DNA from: Veillonellaceae bacterium
Lineage (GTDB): Bacteria > Bacillota > Negativicutes > Veillonellales > Negativicoccaceae
Length of the DNA stretch: 44,849 nucleotides
Assembly (NCBI GenBank): GCA_022771805.1
Contig: JALELM010000015.1
Span: forward strand, 1-44,849
Direction: 5' to 3'
The notes beneath the pieces were generated by a model. The model saw only the letters and a list, made by a program, of their open reading frames with translations, did not search any database and was not told the origin of the DNA. Positions 8,118 through 16,166 of the stretch are shown one piece after another. The position numbers and the translations under genes are program-made. The number at the start of each line of letters is the position of its first letter. Position 1 is the first letter of the stretch.

Positions 8118-9055
8118 GTCTTCTCCATGGCGCCGTACGCATTGCCGGTCGCATTGTCCGAGCTGTAGCGTGCCGCCGCAAAATACGGCGTCATTCCGGC
8201 GACTTGCACATCACTCGCCAGTTCCGTCCGCAAGTACTGATTTGCCATCACGCCGCCGACAGCCAGGAACGGCGCATCCGCAGCCCAGTCTCGCCGCTGT
8301 AACGTGCGTCGCAAGCTGCGGCGGATTATGTCGAGAACCGCCCCGGCTAGTTCCGCGGGTGTGCACTTGCCTGCAAGCAGATCGCGGCGAGCCTGTGTCT
8401 CCGCTCCGGCAAAGCTGATCCGCTCGGGATCGCGCGGCAAGGGCAAGCGGTAGGTACCGAGCGGTGCTTGCAGCGCCAGCGCTTCCAATCCCGGGCCGGC
8501 CGGAAACGGCAAGCCCAGCAGCACCCCGATCCGATCGATCAATTGGCCTGCGGAAATGTCCACTGAGGTTGCCAGCTCCCGCACGGCAAGCGAATCGTGT
8601 TCCCAGTTGACCTGCAGCCAGTCGGTCGTGCCGCCGCTCAAATGGAGCATGTACAGATCGCACCCCCACAACTCGGGATACTCCCGCACCGCTGCCAGGA
8701 CATGATTTTCCTGATGCGTGAAGCGATACAAAGGCACCGCCAGCGCCGTCGCCAACACCTCGGCGTAGCCGAGTCCGGCCAGGAATGCCGGCATGTAGGA
8801 ATCCTGCCGCCGGCGCGGCCGCTCCGAAACGCCGATACCCGCGATATCCTGTCTTGCTTCGGGCAATAACTCCGTCAGCAATTCCGGCAAATTACGCATA
8901 TGTTGGTACACCATCTCGCTTTGAGCCAAGCCGCGCTTTCCCGCCGGTACCCGTAACAGCCGCCGAGCCTCGCCGACGACCTTGCGATCGGTATCCACCA
9001 ATGCCGCGGAAGTCGTGTAGCAACTCGTATCGATCCCGAGAAACAGCTTACGCAT
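8099..9055 (-). CDS. TsaD/Kae1-like paralog (peptidase M22 fold), function unknown
   Basis: 318-residue ASKHA-fold protein related to the threonylcarbamoyl-tRNA enzyme TsaD. It keeps the metal-binding H-x-x-x-H (H114 and H118, in HQENH) and the late Asp of S-S-D-N-A near 300. The N-terminal block reads GIDTSCYTTS where TsaD has the GxETSCDET type, so the acidic pair of that block is lost. A segment S-E-R-P-R-R-R-Q-D-S-Y replaces the usual GPG region. It is therefore probably not the t6A synthase. It overlaps nusB by eight bases and xseA by 19. I know of similar second copies in clostridial genomes but of no assigned activity. Confidence 0.8.
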   Translation of the reverse strand: MRKLFLGIDTSCYTTSAALVDTDRKVVGEARRLLRVPAGKRGLAQSEMVYQHMRNLPELLTELLPEARQDIAGIGVSERPRRRQDSYMPAFLAGLGYAEVLATALAVPLYRFTHQENHVLAAVREYPELWGCDLYMLHLSGGTTDWLQVNWEHDSLAVRELATSVDISAGQLIDRIGVLLGLPFPAGPGLEALALQAPLGTYRLPLPRDPERISFAGAETQARRDLLAGKCTPAELAGAVLDIIRRSLRRTLQRRDWAADAPFLAVGGVMANQYLRTELASDVQVAGMTPYFAAARYSSDNATGNAYGAMEKTCRFNG

Positions 9056-9461
9056 TGTCTTCCAATGCCGCGTCCAAAATGCCGTTCACAAAAGGAACGG
9101 CGGCCGGCTCGCCGTATACTTTGGCGATTTCCAAGGCCTCATCGATCACGACGGCTTTCGTCACATCCGGCGTTTTCAAGTAGTGCAGTTCCGCAACGGC
9201 CAAACGCAAAATCAGCGCGTCCACCAGATGCATCCGCCGCACATCCCAGCGGTGGGAATGCTTCATAATCAATGCATCGATTTCTGCGCGATGCGTTGTT
9301 ACCGCCGCCGCCAATTCCGCCGCATAGGGGGCGATCTCCACCGGCTCGTCCGCCACATCTTCGGCGGTAAGCAACAGCACATGGGTGCCTTCGCTCCGGG
9401 GGTTCAGTTCTTTCGTATACAGGACTTGCAAGGCCTGCAATCGTGCTTCGTGTCTGCTCAT
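9048..9461 (-). CDS. nusB: Transcription antitermination factor NusB
   Basis: All-helical 137-residue protein that with NusE (S10) binds boxA RNA to protect rRNA transcription from termination. The start S-R-H-E-A-R-x-x-A-L-Q-V-L-Y is the family signature. The C-terminal part has T-K-A-V-V-I-D-E-A-L-E-I-A-K-x-Y and F-V-N-G-I-L-D, also typical. The ATG overlaps the preceding Asp23-like gene in an ATGA. Position after Asp23-family genes is the common Bacillota arrangement. Confidence 0.96.
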   Translation of the reverse strand: MSRHEARLQALQVLYTKELNPRSEGTHVLLLTAEDVADEPVEIAPYAAELAAAVTTHRAEIDALIMKHSHRWDVRRMHLVDALILRLAVAELHYLKTPDVTKAVVIDEALEIAKVYGEPAAVPFVNGILDAALEDNA

Positions 9462-9817
9462 AATATCTCCGGCGTCGTAACTACATTTTCAATATATACA
9501 TCGACTTGTAATTCTGTCCGCTCCCCATGCTCTTGCCAGACGGCAAGACAGATTTCCTGTGCCCGTCTGCCCAAGGCAGTTAAATCCGTACCGTAAAACG
9601 CTTCCAGGTAGATACTTACACTGTGGCCGGTATCCGTCCGCCGAAAAACAATTCCGTCAAAACTTTTGCGCTTGCCGATGGCCAGATTCTCTTTCCAGCC
9701 TTCGACGAAGTTCTCTGTCAGGGCTGCCGCACCGTCCAGCGCGGTCAGGCGGGCATGCATGGTCTCCGCGGCGGCGGCCAGATCCGGTGCGCCGTTACGC
9801 CGATTTTCTTCGCTCAT
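9458..9817 (-). CDS. Divergent Asp23/Gls24-family protein
   Basis: 119-residue protein. The second half (V-S-I-Y-L-E-A-F-Y-G-T-D-L and V-D-V-Y-I-E-N-V) aligns by eye with the alternating beta-strand pattern of Asp23/Gls24 proteins. The N-terminal third is poorly conserved and predicted helical. Asp23-family proteins are small cytoplasmic or membrane-anchored factors linked to envelope stress; no enzyme activity is known. It sits in ATGA overlap with both neighbours, between a clearer Asp23 copy and nusB. Confidence 0.65.
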   Translation of the reverse strand: MSEENRRNGAPDLAAAAETMHARLTALDGAAALTENFVEGWKENLAIGKRKSFDGIVFRRTDTGHSVSIYLEAFYGTDLTALGRRAQEICLAVWQEHGERTELQVDVYIENVVTTPEIL

Positions 9818-10188
9818 TCCTCGTCCTCACCCGCTTCGTCAAAGGCAATGCCCTGCACAAAGATATGGATCGCGACCACCGTTACGTCGGCATATGTTTC
9901 CAACGCCGTCCGCACCTTCTCCTGCAGACGCAACGCCACATCCGGAATCCGCACGCCGTGGCGCACGCGAATGTACAGCTCCACCGTCAGCTCATCCGCT
10001 TTGCCCGTGATTCGTACGCCGACCGTATTCGGATCTTTGCCGAACATCGAGGTCAGATCATCGACGAGTCCCGGTTCCAGTGCGACAATCTCCGGGAACT
10101 GTCGGGCGGTAATTCCCGCAAGCGCAGCCAAGGCATGATCGCTGATCTGAATCATGCCGGCTTCATTTTTGATCGTTTGCAACGCCAT
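9814..10188 (-). CDS. Asp23/Gls24-family envelope stress protein
   Basis: 124-residue protein with the Asp23 pattern: I-S-D-H-A-L-A-A-L-A-G-I-T-A near the start, V-R-I-T-G-K-A-D-E-L-T-V-E-L-Y-I-R-V in the middle, and V-A-L-R-L-Q-E-K-V-R-T-A-L-E towards the end. It is the first gene of the long run ending at recN. An AAAAGGA lies eight bases before the ATG. I see no clear promoter between it and the efp hairpin, so transcription may depend on read-through or an atypical promoter. Confidence 0.85.
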   Translation of the reverse strand: MALQTIKNEAGMIQISDHALAALAGITARQFPEIVALEPGLVDDLTSMFGKDPNTVGVRITGKADELTVELYIRVRHGVRIPDVALRLQEKVRTALETYADVTVVAIHIFVQGIAFDEAGEDEE

Positions 10189-10213
10189 GGGTACAATCCT
10201 TTTCTCTGATGTG

Positions 10214-10245
10214 ACAAAAAGCGATGAGTGCTCATCGCTTTTTGT
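10214..10245 (-). terminator. Perfect-stem terminator after efp
   Basis: Two arms of 15 bases (10214-10228 and 10231-10245) match perfectly around a two-base centre, and each arm ends in five A or T. It follows efp by 11 bases on the minus strand. The T run on both strands would let it work in either direction. Confidence 0.85.
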
Positions 10246-10256
10246 CCGTATCGTTC

Positions 10257-10814
10257 TTATGCACGTTCGATATAGTCGCCTGAACGCGTATCGATGCGCA
10301 AAATATCACCCGTATCAATGAACAGCGGTACCTTGACTACATAGCCAGTTTCCAATTTGGCGGGCTTGGTGCCGCCGGTCGCCGTATCGCCGCGGATTCC
10401 CGGATCGGTTTCGACCACTTCCAGATCGACGGAGTTCGGCAATTCCACACCGATAATTGTGCCGTTGAAAAACAGTACGGCGATCTCCATATTCTCTTTG
10501 AGGAAATTCAGTGCCGTGTCCAGCTGTTCCTTCGTCATCATAATCTGATCGTAGGTTTCGTTGTCCATGAAATGGTAGCTGTCGCCGTCCGAATACAGGT
10601 ACTGCATTGTCCGGCGGTCGACATGCGCCCGCGGCAGCTTTTCCCCTGCGTTAAAGGTGCGCTCAATGACCGCTCCCGTTTGCAGATTGCGAATCTTGGC
10701 TCGCACAAAAGCGGCGCCTTTGCCCGGCTTGACATGCTGAAAATCCACAACCTGCCAGACTTGATTGTCAATTTCGATAGTTACGCCCGGTCGAAAATCA
10801 TTACTTGAAATCAC
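10257..10814 (-). CDS. efp: Elongation factor P
   Basis: Relieves ribosome stalling at consecutive prolines. The 185-residue protein starts [10 protein letters not shown] as the family does and has the three-domain length. K32 in [10 protein letters not shown] is the tip-loop residue modified in some bacteria. The start codon is GTG (10814) with GAGGG about seven bases upstream; no in-frame ATG competes. No lysine-modifying enzyme (EpmA/EpmB) is nearby. It lies 20 bases after an Xaa-Pro peptidase, a pairing common in Bacillota. Confidence 0.97.
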   Translation of the reverse strand: MISSNDFRPGVTIEIDNQVWQVVDFQHVKPGKGAAFVRAKIRNLQTGAVIERTFNAGEKLPRAHVDRRTMQYLYSDGDSYHFMDNETYDQIMMTKEQLDTALNFLKENMEIAVLFFNGTIIGVELPNSVDLEVVETDPGIRGDTATGGTKPAKLETGYVVKVPLFIDTGDILRIDTRSGDYIERA

Positions 10815-10834
10815 TGGTCATCCCTCGTTTCTCA

Positions 10835-11884
10835 CTACAATTCCATCAATTCTTTCGGGAAGTCGGTCAATATTTCCGCGTTGTCGCCCCGTACGACAAG
10901 CGAGTCTTCTATACGTAAGCCGCCGTAGCCGGGGAAATACACGCCCGGTTCGGCAGTAATTACCATGCCGTCCGTCAAGACTTCACGACTGCGCTGCGAA
11001 ATGCGCGGTTCTTCGTGAATTTCCAAACCGACACCGTGGCCGGTGGAGTGAATGAAATACTCTGCCAGACCCGCTTCCCGCAGTACATCGCGCGCTGCCG
11101 CATCCACAGCCCGTGCCTCGCTTCCCGCCCGGGTCGCGGCGATTGCCGCCGCTTGTGCCTGCAGGACTGCCGCATACAGTTCCCGTTGGCGCGGTGAGGC
11201 CGCACCGATGACGAATGTACGCGTCATGTCCGCATGGTAGCCGGCGTATACCGCCCCGAAATCCAAGGTTACGAAATCGCCTGCCTCGATGACCTTGTCG
11301 GTGGCCGTGCCGTGCGGTAATGCGGAACGAATACCGGAAGCGACAATCGTCGCAAAAGCGGGGCGTTCGGAGCCTTTATCCAACATCGCCTTTTCCAACG
11401 CGATGCGAACTTCATTTTCCGTTTTTCCCGCTTGAATCAGCGGCAGAATATCCGTCAGGGCAGCGACTGAAATGGCACAAGCCCGGCGCAAGAATTCGAT
11501 TTCCGCCTCACTTTTGCTCATCCGCAACCGATCCAGGCCGACCGCCCGCCATTCCCGCTCGGGATCCGCCGCCAGCCAATGTCGGTACAGCGCAAGAGAA
11601 AGCGCTCCCTCTTCCAAGCCGAGCACTTGCACGCCCTGCTTTTCGCACAGCTCGTGCAATGCCGCCGTCAGTTTGCCGCGATGGTCGACTACTTCCCAAC
11701 CGATCGCCTCTTCGGCGGCCTGCTCGGTATAGCGGGAATCCGTCAGCAGCCAACGTCTCTCGGCGGTCAGTAACAGATCCGTGCTGTCACCGGTAAACCC
11801 GCTCAAATAGCGAACGTTTTCTTCCTTGTGCACCCACAGCGCATCGCAGGGGGCGTATCGCTGCAGAGCCTCTTCCAGATTCAT
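10835..11884 (-). CDS. Xaa-Pro peptidase, M24B family
   Basis: Metallopeptidase that cleaves next to proline (aminopeptidase P or prolidase type). The 349-residue product has an N-terminal creatinase-like domain, then the pita-bread catalytic domain. Metal ligands are visible in D-F-G-A-V-Y-A-G-Y-H-A-D-M-T-R, H-S-T-G-H-G-V-G-L-E-I-H-E, T-A-E-P-G-V-Y and the Glu of R-I-E-D. The ATG at 11884 (AAAGG ten bases upstream) is preferred over one ten codons earlier. It shares a transcription unit with efp; dipeptidase versus aminopeptidase specificity cannot be decided here. Confidence 0.93.
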   Translation of the reverse strand: MNLEEALQRYAPCDALWVHKEENVRYLSGFTGDSTDLLLTAERRWLLTDSRYTEQAAEEAIGWEVVDHRGKLTAALHELCEKQGVQVLGLEEGALSLALYRHWLAADPEREWRAVGLDRLRMSKSEAEIEFLRRACAISVAALTDILPLIQAGKTENEVRIALEKAMLDKGSERPAFATIVASGIRSALPHGTATDKVIEAGDFVTLDFGAVYAGYHADMTRTFVIGAASPRQRELYAAVLQAQAAAIAATRAGSEARAVDAAARDVLREAGLAEYFIHSTGHGVGLEIHEEPRISQRSREVLTDGMVITAEPGVYFPGYGGLRIEDSLVVRGDNAEILTDFPKELMEL

Positions 11885-11919
11885 ATTTATAGCGCCTTTC
11901 TGATATTTATTCACCCCAT

Positions 11920-11928
11920 ATCATACCA
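11920..11928 (-). promoter_or_regulatory. Possible extended -10 promoter for Xaa-Pro peptidase-efp
   Basis: The minus strand reads TGGTATGAT in the 61-base gap after cobC, with no good -35 box. No terminator separates cobC from the peptidase, so read-through from the cobamide operon is also possible. Confidence 0.4.
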
Positions 11929-11945
11929 TATAAACGCCCAAAACT

Positions 11946-12557
11946 CTAGATATTTTTCAGGTGATGCGTGTCGTTTAAGAGCGAGAGTAAATTGCGCTCA
12001 CCATAGTACTCGATACAGCTGACATTGGCATTGGCCTGCCGGAAATTCCAGGCGGAATCCAGTTCCAAACCGAGCAGGCTGCAAATAATGCAGCGGATCG
12101 TCCCGCCGTGACAGACGACGGCAACGGATTTGCCTTCTTCTTTTTCGGCAATCTCCGCCATCACGCGCTCCGCCCGCAACTGCAGATCGCCGAATGACTC
12201 ACCGCCCTCGATGCGAACCGAGGATGCATTCGAGTACATGTATTCAATACTGCCCGGCCAGCGAGCCGTAATTTCCTCATAGGTCAGCCCTTCCCACCGG
12301 CCGAAATGAATTTCGCGCAAGTCGCTGCGAAAGTGAATGGGCAGGTTTTTACTTGCCGCTAACGGTTCCGCCGTGTCGCGGGCGCGCTGCAAATTGCTGG
12401 CATACACCGCAGCCAGCGGGATATCGGTAAAATAATCGACAAGACAGGCCGCCTGGCGATGTCCTCGTTCGCTCAGCGGGACATCGGTCACGCCCTGGTA
12501 CTTGCCGGAGTGATTCCAAACTGTTTCGCCGTGGCGAATGAGATAGATCGTAATCAT
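11946..12557 (-). CDS. cobC: Histidine phosphatase, probable alpha-ribazole-5'-phosphate phosphatase
   Basis: Phosphoglycerate-mutase-like phosphatase, 203 residues. The catalytic R-H-G-E-T-V-W-N is at 8-15, L-R-E-I-H-F-G-R-W-E-G in the middle, and the second catalytic His in V-V-C-H-G-G-T-I-R. In cobamide pathways this family removes the 5'-phosphate in nucleotide-loop assembly. The family is broad, so the role is inferred from its ATGA overlap with the CobD gene and its place at the end of the cobamide run. Confidence 0.85.
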   Translation of the reverse strand: MITIYLIRHGETVWNHSGKYQGVTDVPLSERGHRQAACLVDYFTDIPLAAVYASNLQRARDTAEPLAASKNLPIHFRSDLREIHFGRWEGLTYEEITARWPGSIEYMYSNASSVRIEGGESFGDLQLRAERVMAEIAEKEEGKSVAVVCHGGTIRCIICSLLGLELDSAWNFRQANANVSCIEYYGERNLLSLLNDTHHLKNI

Positions 12558-13615
12558 GGTATACTCCTTATTTCTTCGCAGATCGCCGCATACAACGCAT
12601 CGTTTTCCGCCGCACTGCGAATTGCCACACGGATATGCGCCGCTGTCAGCCCGGGATAGTTGTCACAATTGCGGATGAGAAAGCCGCGGCGGGCAAGCGC
12701 TTGCGTAAATTCCGCCGCCAGACGCGGTGCGGGCAGGCGCAGCAACATAAAATTCGCCGTCGGCGGGTATACTTCCCAGCCCGGCAGTTCTCTATAAAGT
12801 GCGGTCACCCGCTTTATTTCCGTCCGCAGAAACCGGCGTGTCCGCTCGTAGTATGCCCTGTCGGTCAGGGCGGCGGTGATATAGAGCGAGGCCATTGCAT
12901 TCACATTCCAGATGTCGGTTTTGGCTCGTAAAGCCTGCACGGTATCTGCCGCGGTAAACAATGCACCGATACGAAGCCCGGGAACCGCCCAGAATTTTGT
13001 CAGCGAGTGCAGGATATGCAGGTACGGATTGCCGGCGAGGTATGGTTTTGCCGAAGGAAAATCCGTGACAAAATCGCCGAACGATTCATCTACCAATACA
13101 TGCCAACGCCCCGCTTGCGCCGCCGTCGCCCACCGCTGCAACTCGTTTGCCGCAAGCAACTCCCCCGTCGGATTGTTCGGCGTGCAGAGACACACCGCTT
13201 CACCCGCCTGTACGCGCAACGGCAACGCATCGAAGTCCGCTCGGGAGAAGTAGCGAATTTCCGCACCGGATGCTATTCCCGCCCGCTCGTACTCGCTGAA
13301 CGTCGGAGCCGGCACATATAAAACCGGCGGCTTGTGTTCCGCAAACCAGAGATAGAGCAGTTCCGTTGCGCCGTTGCCGAGCATGACCTGTTCTGCTGGT
13401 ACATCGTAAAACGCGGCGACAGCTGCGGTCGCGGTGCGACTTTCCGGCTCCGGATAATGTTGTATCGCGCGCGCCCAGTCCCGACAGGCCGCAATCCCGA
13501 CTGCCGACACGCCGAACGGATTGATGTTTGCGCTGAAATCCGTCAGCTTTGTCCGCTCTTCCGGGCTGTAGCGGTACATATTGCCGCCATGCCCGTAGCG
13601 ATGTTGCTCAGTCAT
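12554..13615 (-). CDS. cobD: L-threonine-O-3-phosphate decarboxylase (PLP-dependent)
   Basis: Class I/II aminotransferase-fold enzyme making aminopropanol phosphate for the cobamide side chain. The 353-residue product shows H-G-G-N near the start, F-S-A-N-I-N-P-F-G, C-T-P-N-N-P-T-G, D-E-S-F-G-D-F and the PLP lysine K207 in S-L-T-K-F-W-A-V-P-G-L-R-I-G. That combination is typical of CobD rather than histidinol-phosphate aminotransferase. ATG 13615 is preceded by GAGGAG; an ATG seven codons upstream lacks a site. It overlaps the PduX-like kinase gene by eight bases. Confidence 0.92.
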   Translation of the reverse strand: MTEQHRYGHGGNMYRYSPEERTKLTDFSANINPFGVSAVGIAACRDWARAIQHYPEPESRTATAAVAAFYDVPAEQVMLGNGATELLYLWFAEHKPPVLYVPAPTFSEYERAGIASGAEIRYFSRADFDALPLRVQAGEAVCLCTPNNPTGELLAANELQRWATAAQAGRWHVLVDESFGDFVTDFPSAKPYLAGNPYLHILHSLTKFWAVPGLRIGALFTAADTVQALRAKTDIWNVNAMASLYITAALTDRAYYERTRRFLRTEIKRVTALYRELPGWEVYPPTANFMLLRLPAPRLAAEFTQALARRGFLIRNCDNYPGLTAAHIRVAIRSAAENDALYAAICEEIRSIP

Positions 13616-14465
13616 CCCAATACACTCCTCCGTCACATAGCCGCACGCTGTCCAAGTAGGTCAATGTCACGCCGAATTCTTTGGCCATCCTCGCCTGCAC
13701 CGCTTCGCTGTCGGGAGATTCGGCAAGAATTCCGCAAACGGTGCCGCTGTGGGCAATCACAATACCCGTTCCGCCCGACTCCGTGCCGACACGGATCAGA
13801 TCCTCCAGGTACGGGCGCGGCAAAACAGCCTGATTCGCGCGGGCGCTGGCGGTTGCCGCCGCGCCGATTTTGTGCAGGTTGCCGGTCGCAAGACCTTCCC
13901 GCAAAAGAGCCAGTGCCTCCCGGACAACGGGCTCCTCCTCATTCCGCTTGGCGACCAGATCCGCTCGCGCATTGAATTGCACCGTATCTACCGTCCCGCC
14001 CGCATCGTACATATGCAAGTAAGCTCGCGGCGCCGTGCCGACCGGCTCCGCCCACCGACCGTGCAAATAATCGAAGCGGACAATTCCCGGGTAAAAGGTG
14101 GCATCGCTCGGCTCGACCGCCAATGCCAATTCCGCCAAGTCCGACGGTGCAAGTGAGATGCCTGCCGCCCGCGCTACGGCCGCGCAAACCGCCGCAATAT
14201 CCGCCGAGCTGGATGCCATGCCCTTGCCGTCCAATAATTCGGAATGAAGGTGGACTTCCCAATTTTCACCGACGGGAAAACGGCGGAACAGTTCCTGCAA
14301 GGCGGCTCTCGCTTTATACGGCAGCAAAAGCCGAGGTTCGTCTGCCGGCCCGGCCGTTGCGAACGAAAAAAGCGCAATCGGACAGGTCACCAAAAAGTCC
14401 TGCCCGGCTATGCGCCCCTGCACCAGCTCACCGCAAGATCCCGGCACCCGTACTATCTTTGCCAC
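13608..14465 (-). CDS. pduX: GHMP-family kinase, probable L-threonine kinase (PduX-like)
   Basis: Phosphorylates L-threonine to give the substrate of CobD. The 285-residue product has the early P-G-S-C-G-E-L-V-Q-G motif characteristic of PduX-type kinases and the GHMP ATP-binding loop G-K-G-M-A-S-S-S-A-D. A C-terminal G-G-T-G-I-V-I-A-H-S-G-T follows. A longer open frame reaches 14633 inside cobS. GTG 14465 is chosen because GGAG precedes it and the product then begins V-A-K-I-V-R-V-P-G-S-C as expected. Position between cobS and cobD supports the role. Confidence 0.9.
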   Translation of the reverse strand: MAKIVRVPGSCGELVQGRIAGQDFLVTCPIALFSFATAGPADEPRLLLPYKARAALQELFRRFPVGENWEVHLHSELLDGKGMASSSADIAAVCAAVARAAGISLAPSDLAELALAVEPSDATFYPGIVRFDYLHGRWAEPVGTAPRAYLHMYDAGGTVDTVQFNARADLVAKRNEEEPVVREALALLREGLATGNLHKIGAAATASARANQAVLPRPYLEDLIRVGTESGGTGIVIAHSGTVCGILAESPDSEAVQARMAKEFGVTLTYLDSVRLCDGGVYWDD

Positions 14466-15202
14466 GTTTGCGCACTCTCCAATATGACCCAAATCAACAG
14501 TATCCACAACTCCGAAGTTTCGGTAACGGCGCCGTATGTATCTCCCGTCACGCCGCCGAATTTTTTCACAAAACTCCGGTTCAATCCATACATCCAAAGC
14601 AGGCCGCCGGCGATCAAAACGAAGTAGTGCCAACCGACAACCGGTAGCGGCAGCAGCAGCAATAGCGTGGCCAAACGCAAGGCATACGACGGCGCGAATC
14701 GGGCAAACGCTTTCCCGACTCCCTGCGGTCTGGCATACGGAAACCCGATGACGGTATATGTCATCAGCCAGCGGCTGACCGTCGGCATTGCGATCAGAAT
14801 CGCATAGGGATGCTGCAACGGCATGGCCAGCAAGCCGACCTTGAACAGCACGAGAAATACGAAACCGACGACCGCATTCGCGCCGACACGACTGTCTTTC
14901 ATGATTTCCAATGCCCGCTCGCGCTCCCGCCCGCTGAAGTAGCCGTCACAGGTGTCCATGAACCCGTCCGCGTGCAAGCCGCCGGTCAGGATGAACTCCG
15001 CCAGGACAACCGTCACCGCCAACAAAAACGGCGACATGAAGAAATGCCCGGCATAGTATACGAGAGCCAGGATCAGTCCGACGATCAAGCCGACAAGAGG
15101 AAAATAGGAGACGGATGCCCCGAAATCTTCATCGCGCCATAGTTCCTGCCGCACCAGTTTTATGCGTGTCAAAAACTGCAATCCGATCAAAAACGCCTGC
15201 AT
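14453..15202 (-). CDS. cobS: Adenosylcobinamide-GDP ribazoletransferase (cobalamin synthase)
   Basis: Integral membrane enzyme joining activated corrinoid to alpha-ribazole (phosphate). The 249-residue protein has several hydrophobic helices. It carries the family core G-G-L-H-A-D-G-F-M-D-T-C-D-G, the following R-A-L-E-I-M-K-D-S-R-V-G, and G-V-T-G-D-T-Y-G-A late in the chain; the Asp residues bind Mg2+ and substrate. It starts four bases after cbiB and its end overlaps pduX. Confidence 0.96.
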   Translation of the reverse strand: MQAFLIGLQFLTRIKLVRQELWRDEDFGASVSYFPLVGLIVGLILALVYYAGHFFMSPFLLAVTVVLAEFILTGGLHADGFMDTCDGYFSGRERERALEIMKDSRVGANAVVGFVFLVLFKVGLLAMPLQHPYAILIAMPTVSRWLMTYTVIGFPYARPQGVGKAFARFAPSYALRLATLLLLLPLPVVGWHYFVLIAGGLLWMYGLNRSFVKKFGGVTGDTYGAVTETSELWILLIWVILESAQTWQR

Positions 15203-15206
15203 AATC

Positions 15207-16166
15207 TCACCAAATCATTTCATAAATCGTTACCGACAAAACGCCGAGAACGGTCGTTACATACATCAACTGCACCGTTTGGGTAATATGTTCCCCGCCG
15301 ATTTGCACCAACGGCTCGCCCATGTATTCACGAAACTCGACACGTCCCCGGTAGCTGTTGTAGCCGCCGAGCCGAATGTGCAGCGCACCGGCGACGGTAG
15401 CCTCCGCATAGCCGCCGTTCGGGCTCGGATGCTTTGCCGCATCGCGTGCCAACATCCGCCGGGCGTGACGCGCATCCAAACGCAATACGGCCGACGCGAT
15501 AAGCAGCAGTCCCGCCGTCAGACGAGCCGGCAGAAAGTTCACCGCATCGTCCCACAACGCCGCCGCCCGTCCGAAATACAGATAGCGGTCATTTTTGTAC
15601 CCGACCATCGAGTCCATCGTGTTCGAAGCGCGATACAGCAAGGCGCCCAACGGTCCGAAAACAGCGAAGTAAAAAAGCGGCGAAATGATTCCGTCGACTA
15701 TATTTTCCGCCACCGTCTCGATGGTCGCTCGGGCAATTTCACTCTCACTCAGACCTTCCGTGTCCCGGCCGACAATCCAGCTCAGCTCCCGCCGCGCCGA
15801 CTCCAGATCGCCGGCCGCCAAGCGCCGCCGGATGGAAAGCCCGTCCCGGGCAAGCGCGCGAGGTGTAATCGTAATATACAGAAGCAGTGCCGAAACCGCC
15901 AGGTATACACCGTAATGCAGGCGTGCCGCCACATACAGCAACATCGCTCCGATCGCTCCCACGGTGATCAGCACGAACAAGACAAGCAGCACACCGCGCC
16001 GCAACAGATCCGCCGGCCGCCCTGTCTGCGGGTACAGTCGCCGTTCCGCAAAGGTAATGACGTTGCCGATCAGCACGACGGGATGCCAGCGCGAGCGCGG
16101 ATCGCCGAGCAATGTATCCAGCAAAAATGCAGCAAACGGCACGGCGGCGAACCACCGGCCGGTCAT
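15207..16166 (-). CDS. cbiB: Adenosylcobinamide-phosphate synthase (CbiB)
   Basis: Membrane protein of 319 residues attaching aminopropanol or its phosphate to adenosylcobyric acid. The family hallmarks are present: L-D-T-L-L-G-D-P near the start with H-P-V-V-L-I-G, Y-R-A-S-N-T-M-D-S-M-V-G-Y-K-N in the middle, and P-N-G-G-Y-A-E-A-T-V-A-G-A-L later. Called CobD in some nomenclatures; CbiB is used here to avoid confusion with the decarboxylase two genes on. The start overlaps the cobQ stop by four bases. Confidence 0.95.
   Translation of the reverse strand: MTGRWFAAVPFAAFLLDTLLGDPRSRWHPVVLIGNVITFAERRLYPQTGRPADLLRRGVLLVLFVLITVGAIGAMLLYVAARLHYGVYLAVSALLLYITITPRALARDGLSIRRRLAAGDLESARRELSWIVGRDTEGLSESEIARATIETVAENIVDGIISPLFYFAVFGPLGALLYRASNTMDSMVGYKNDRYLYFGRAAALWDDAVNFLPARLTAGLLLIASAVLRLDARHARRMLARDAAKHPSPNGGYAEATVAGALHIRLGGYNSYRGRVEFREYMGEPLVQIGGEHITQTVQLMYVTTVLGVLSVTIYEMIW

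Noticed and set aside
8099-9055. Annotation as the t6A enzyme TsaD
   Set aside because: The N-terminal and GPG-region motifs differ from TsaD although the metal site is kept; a paralog is more likely.
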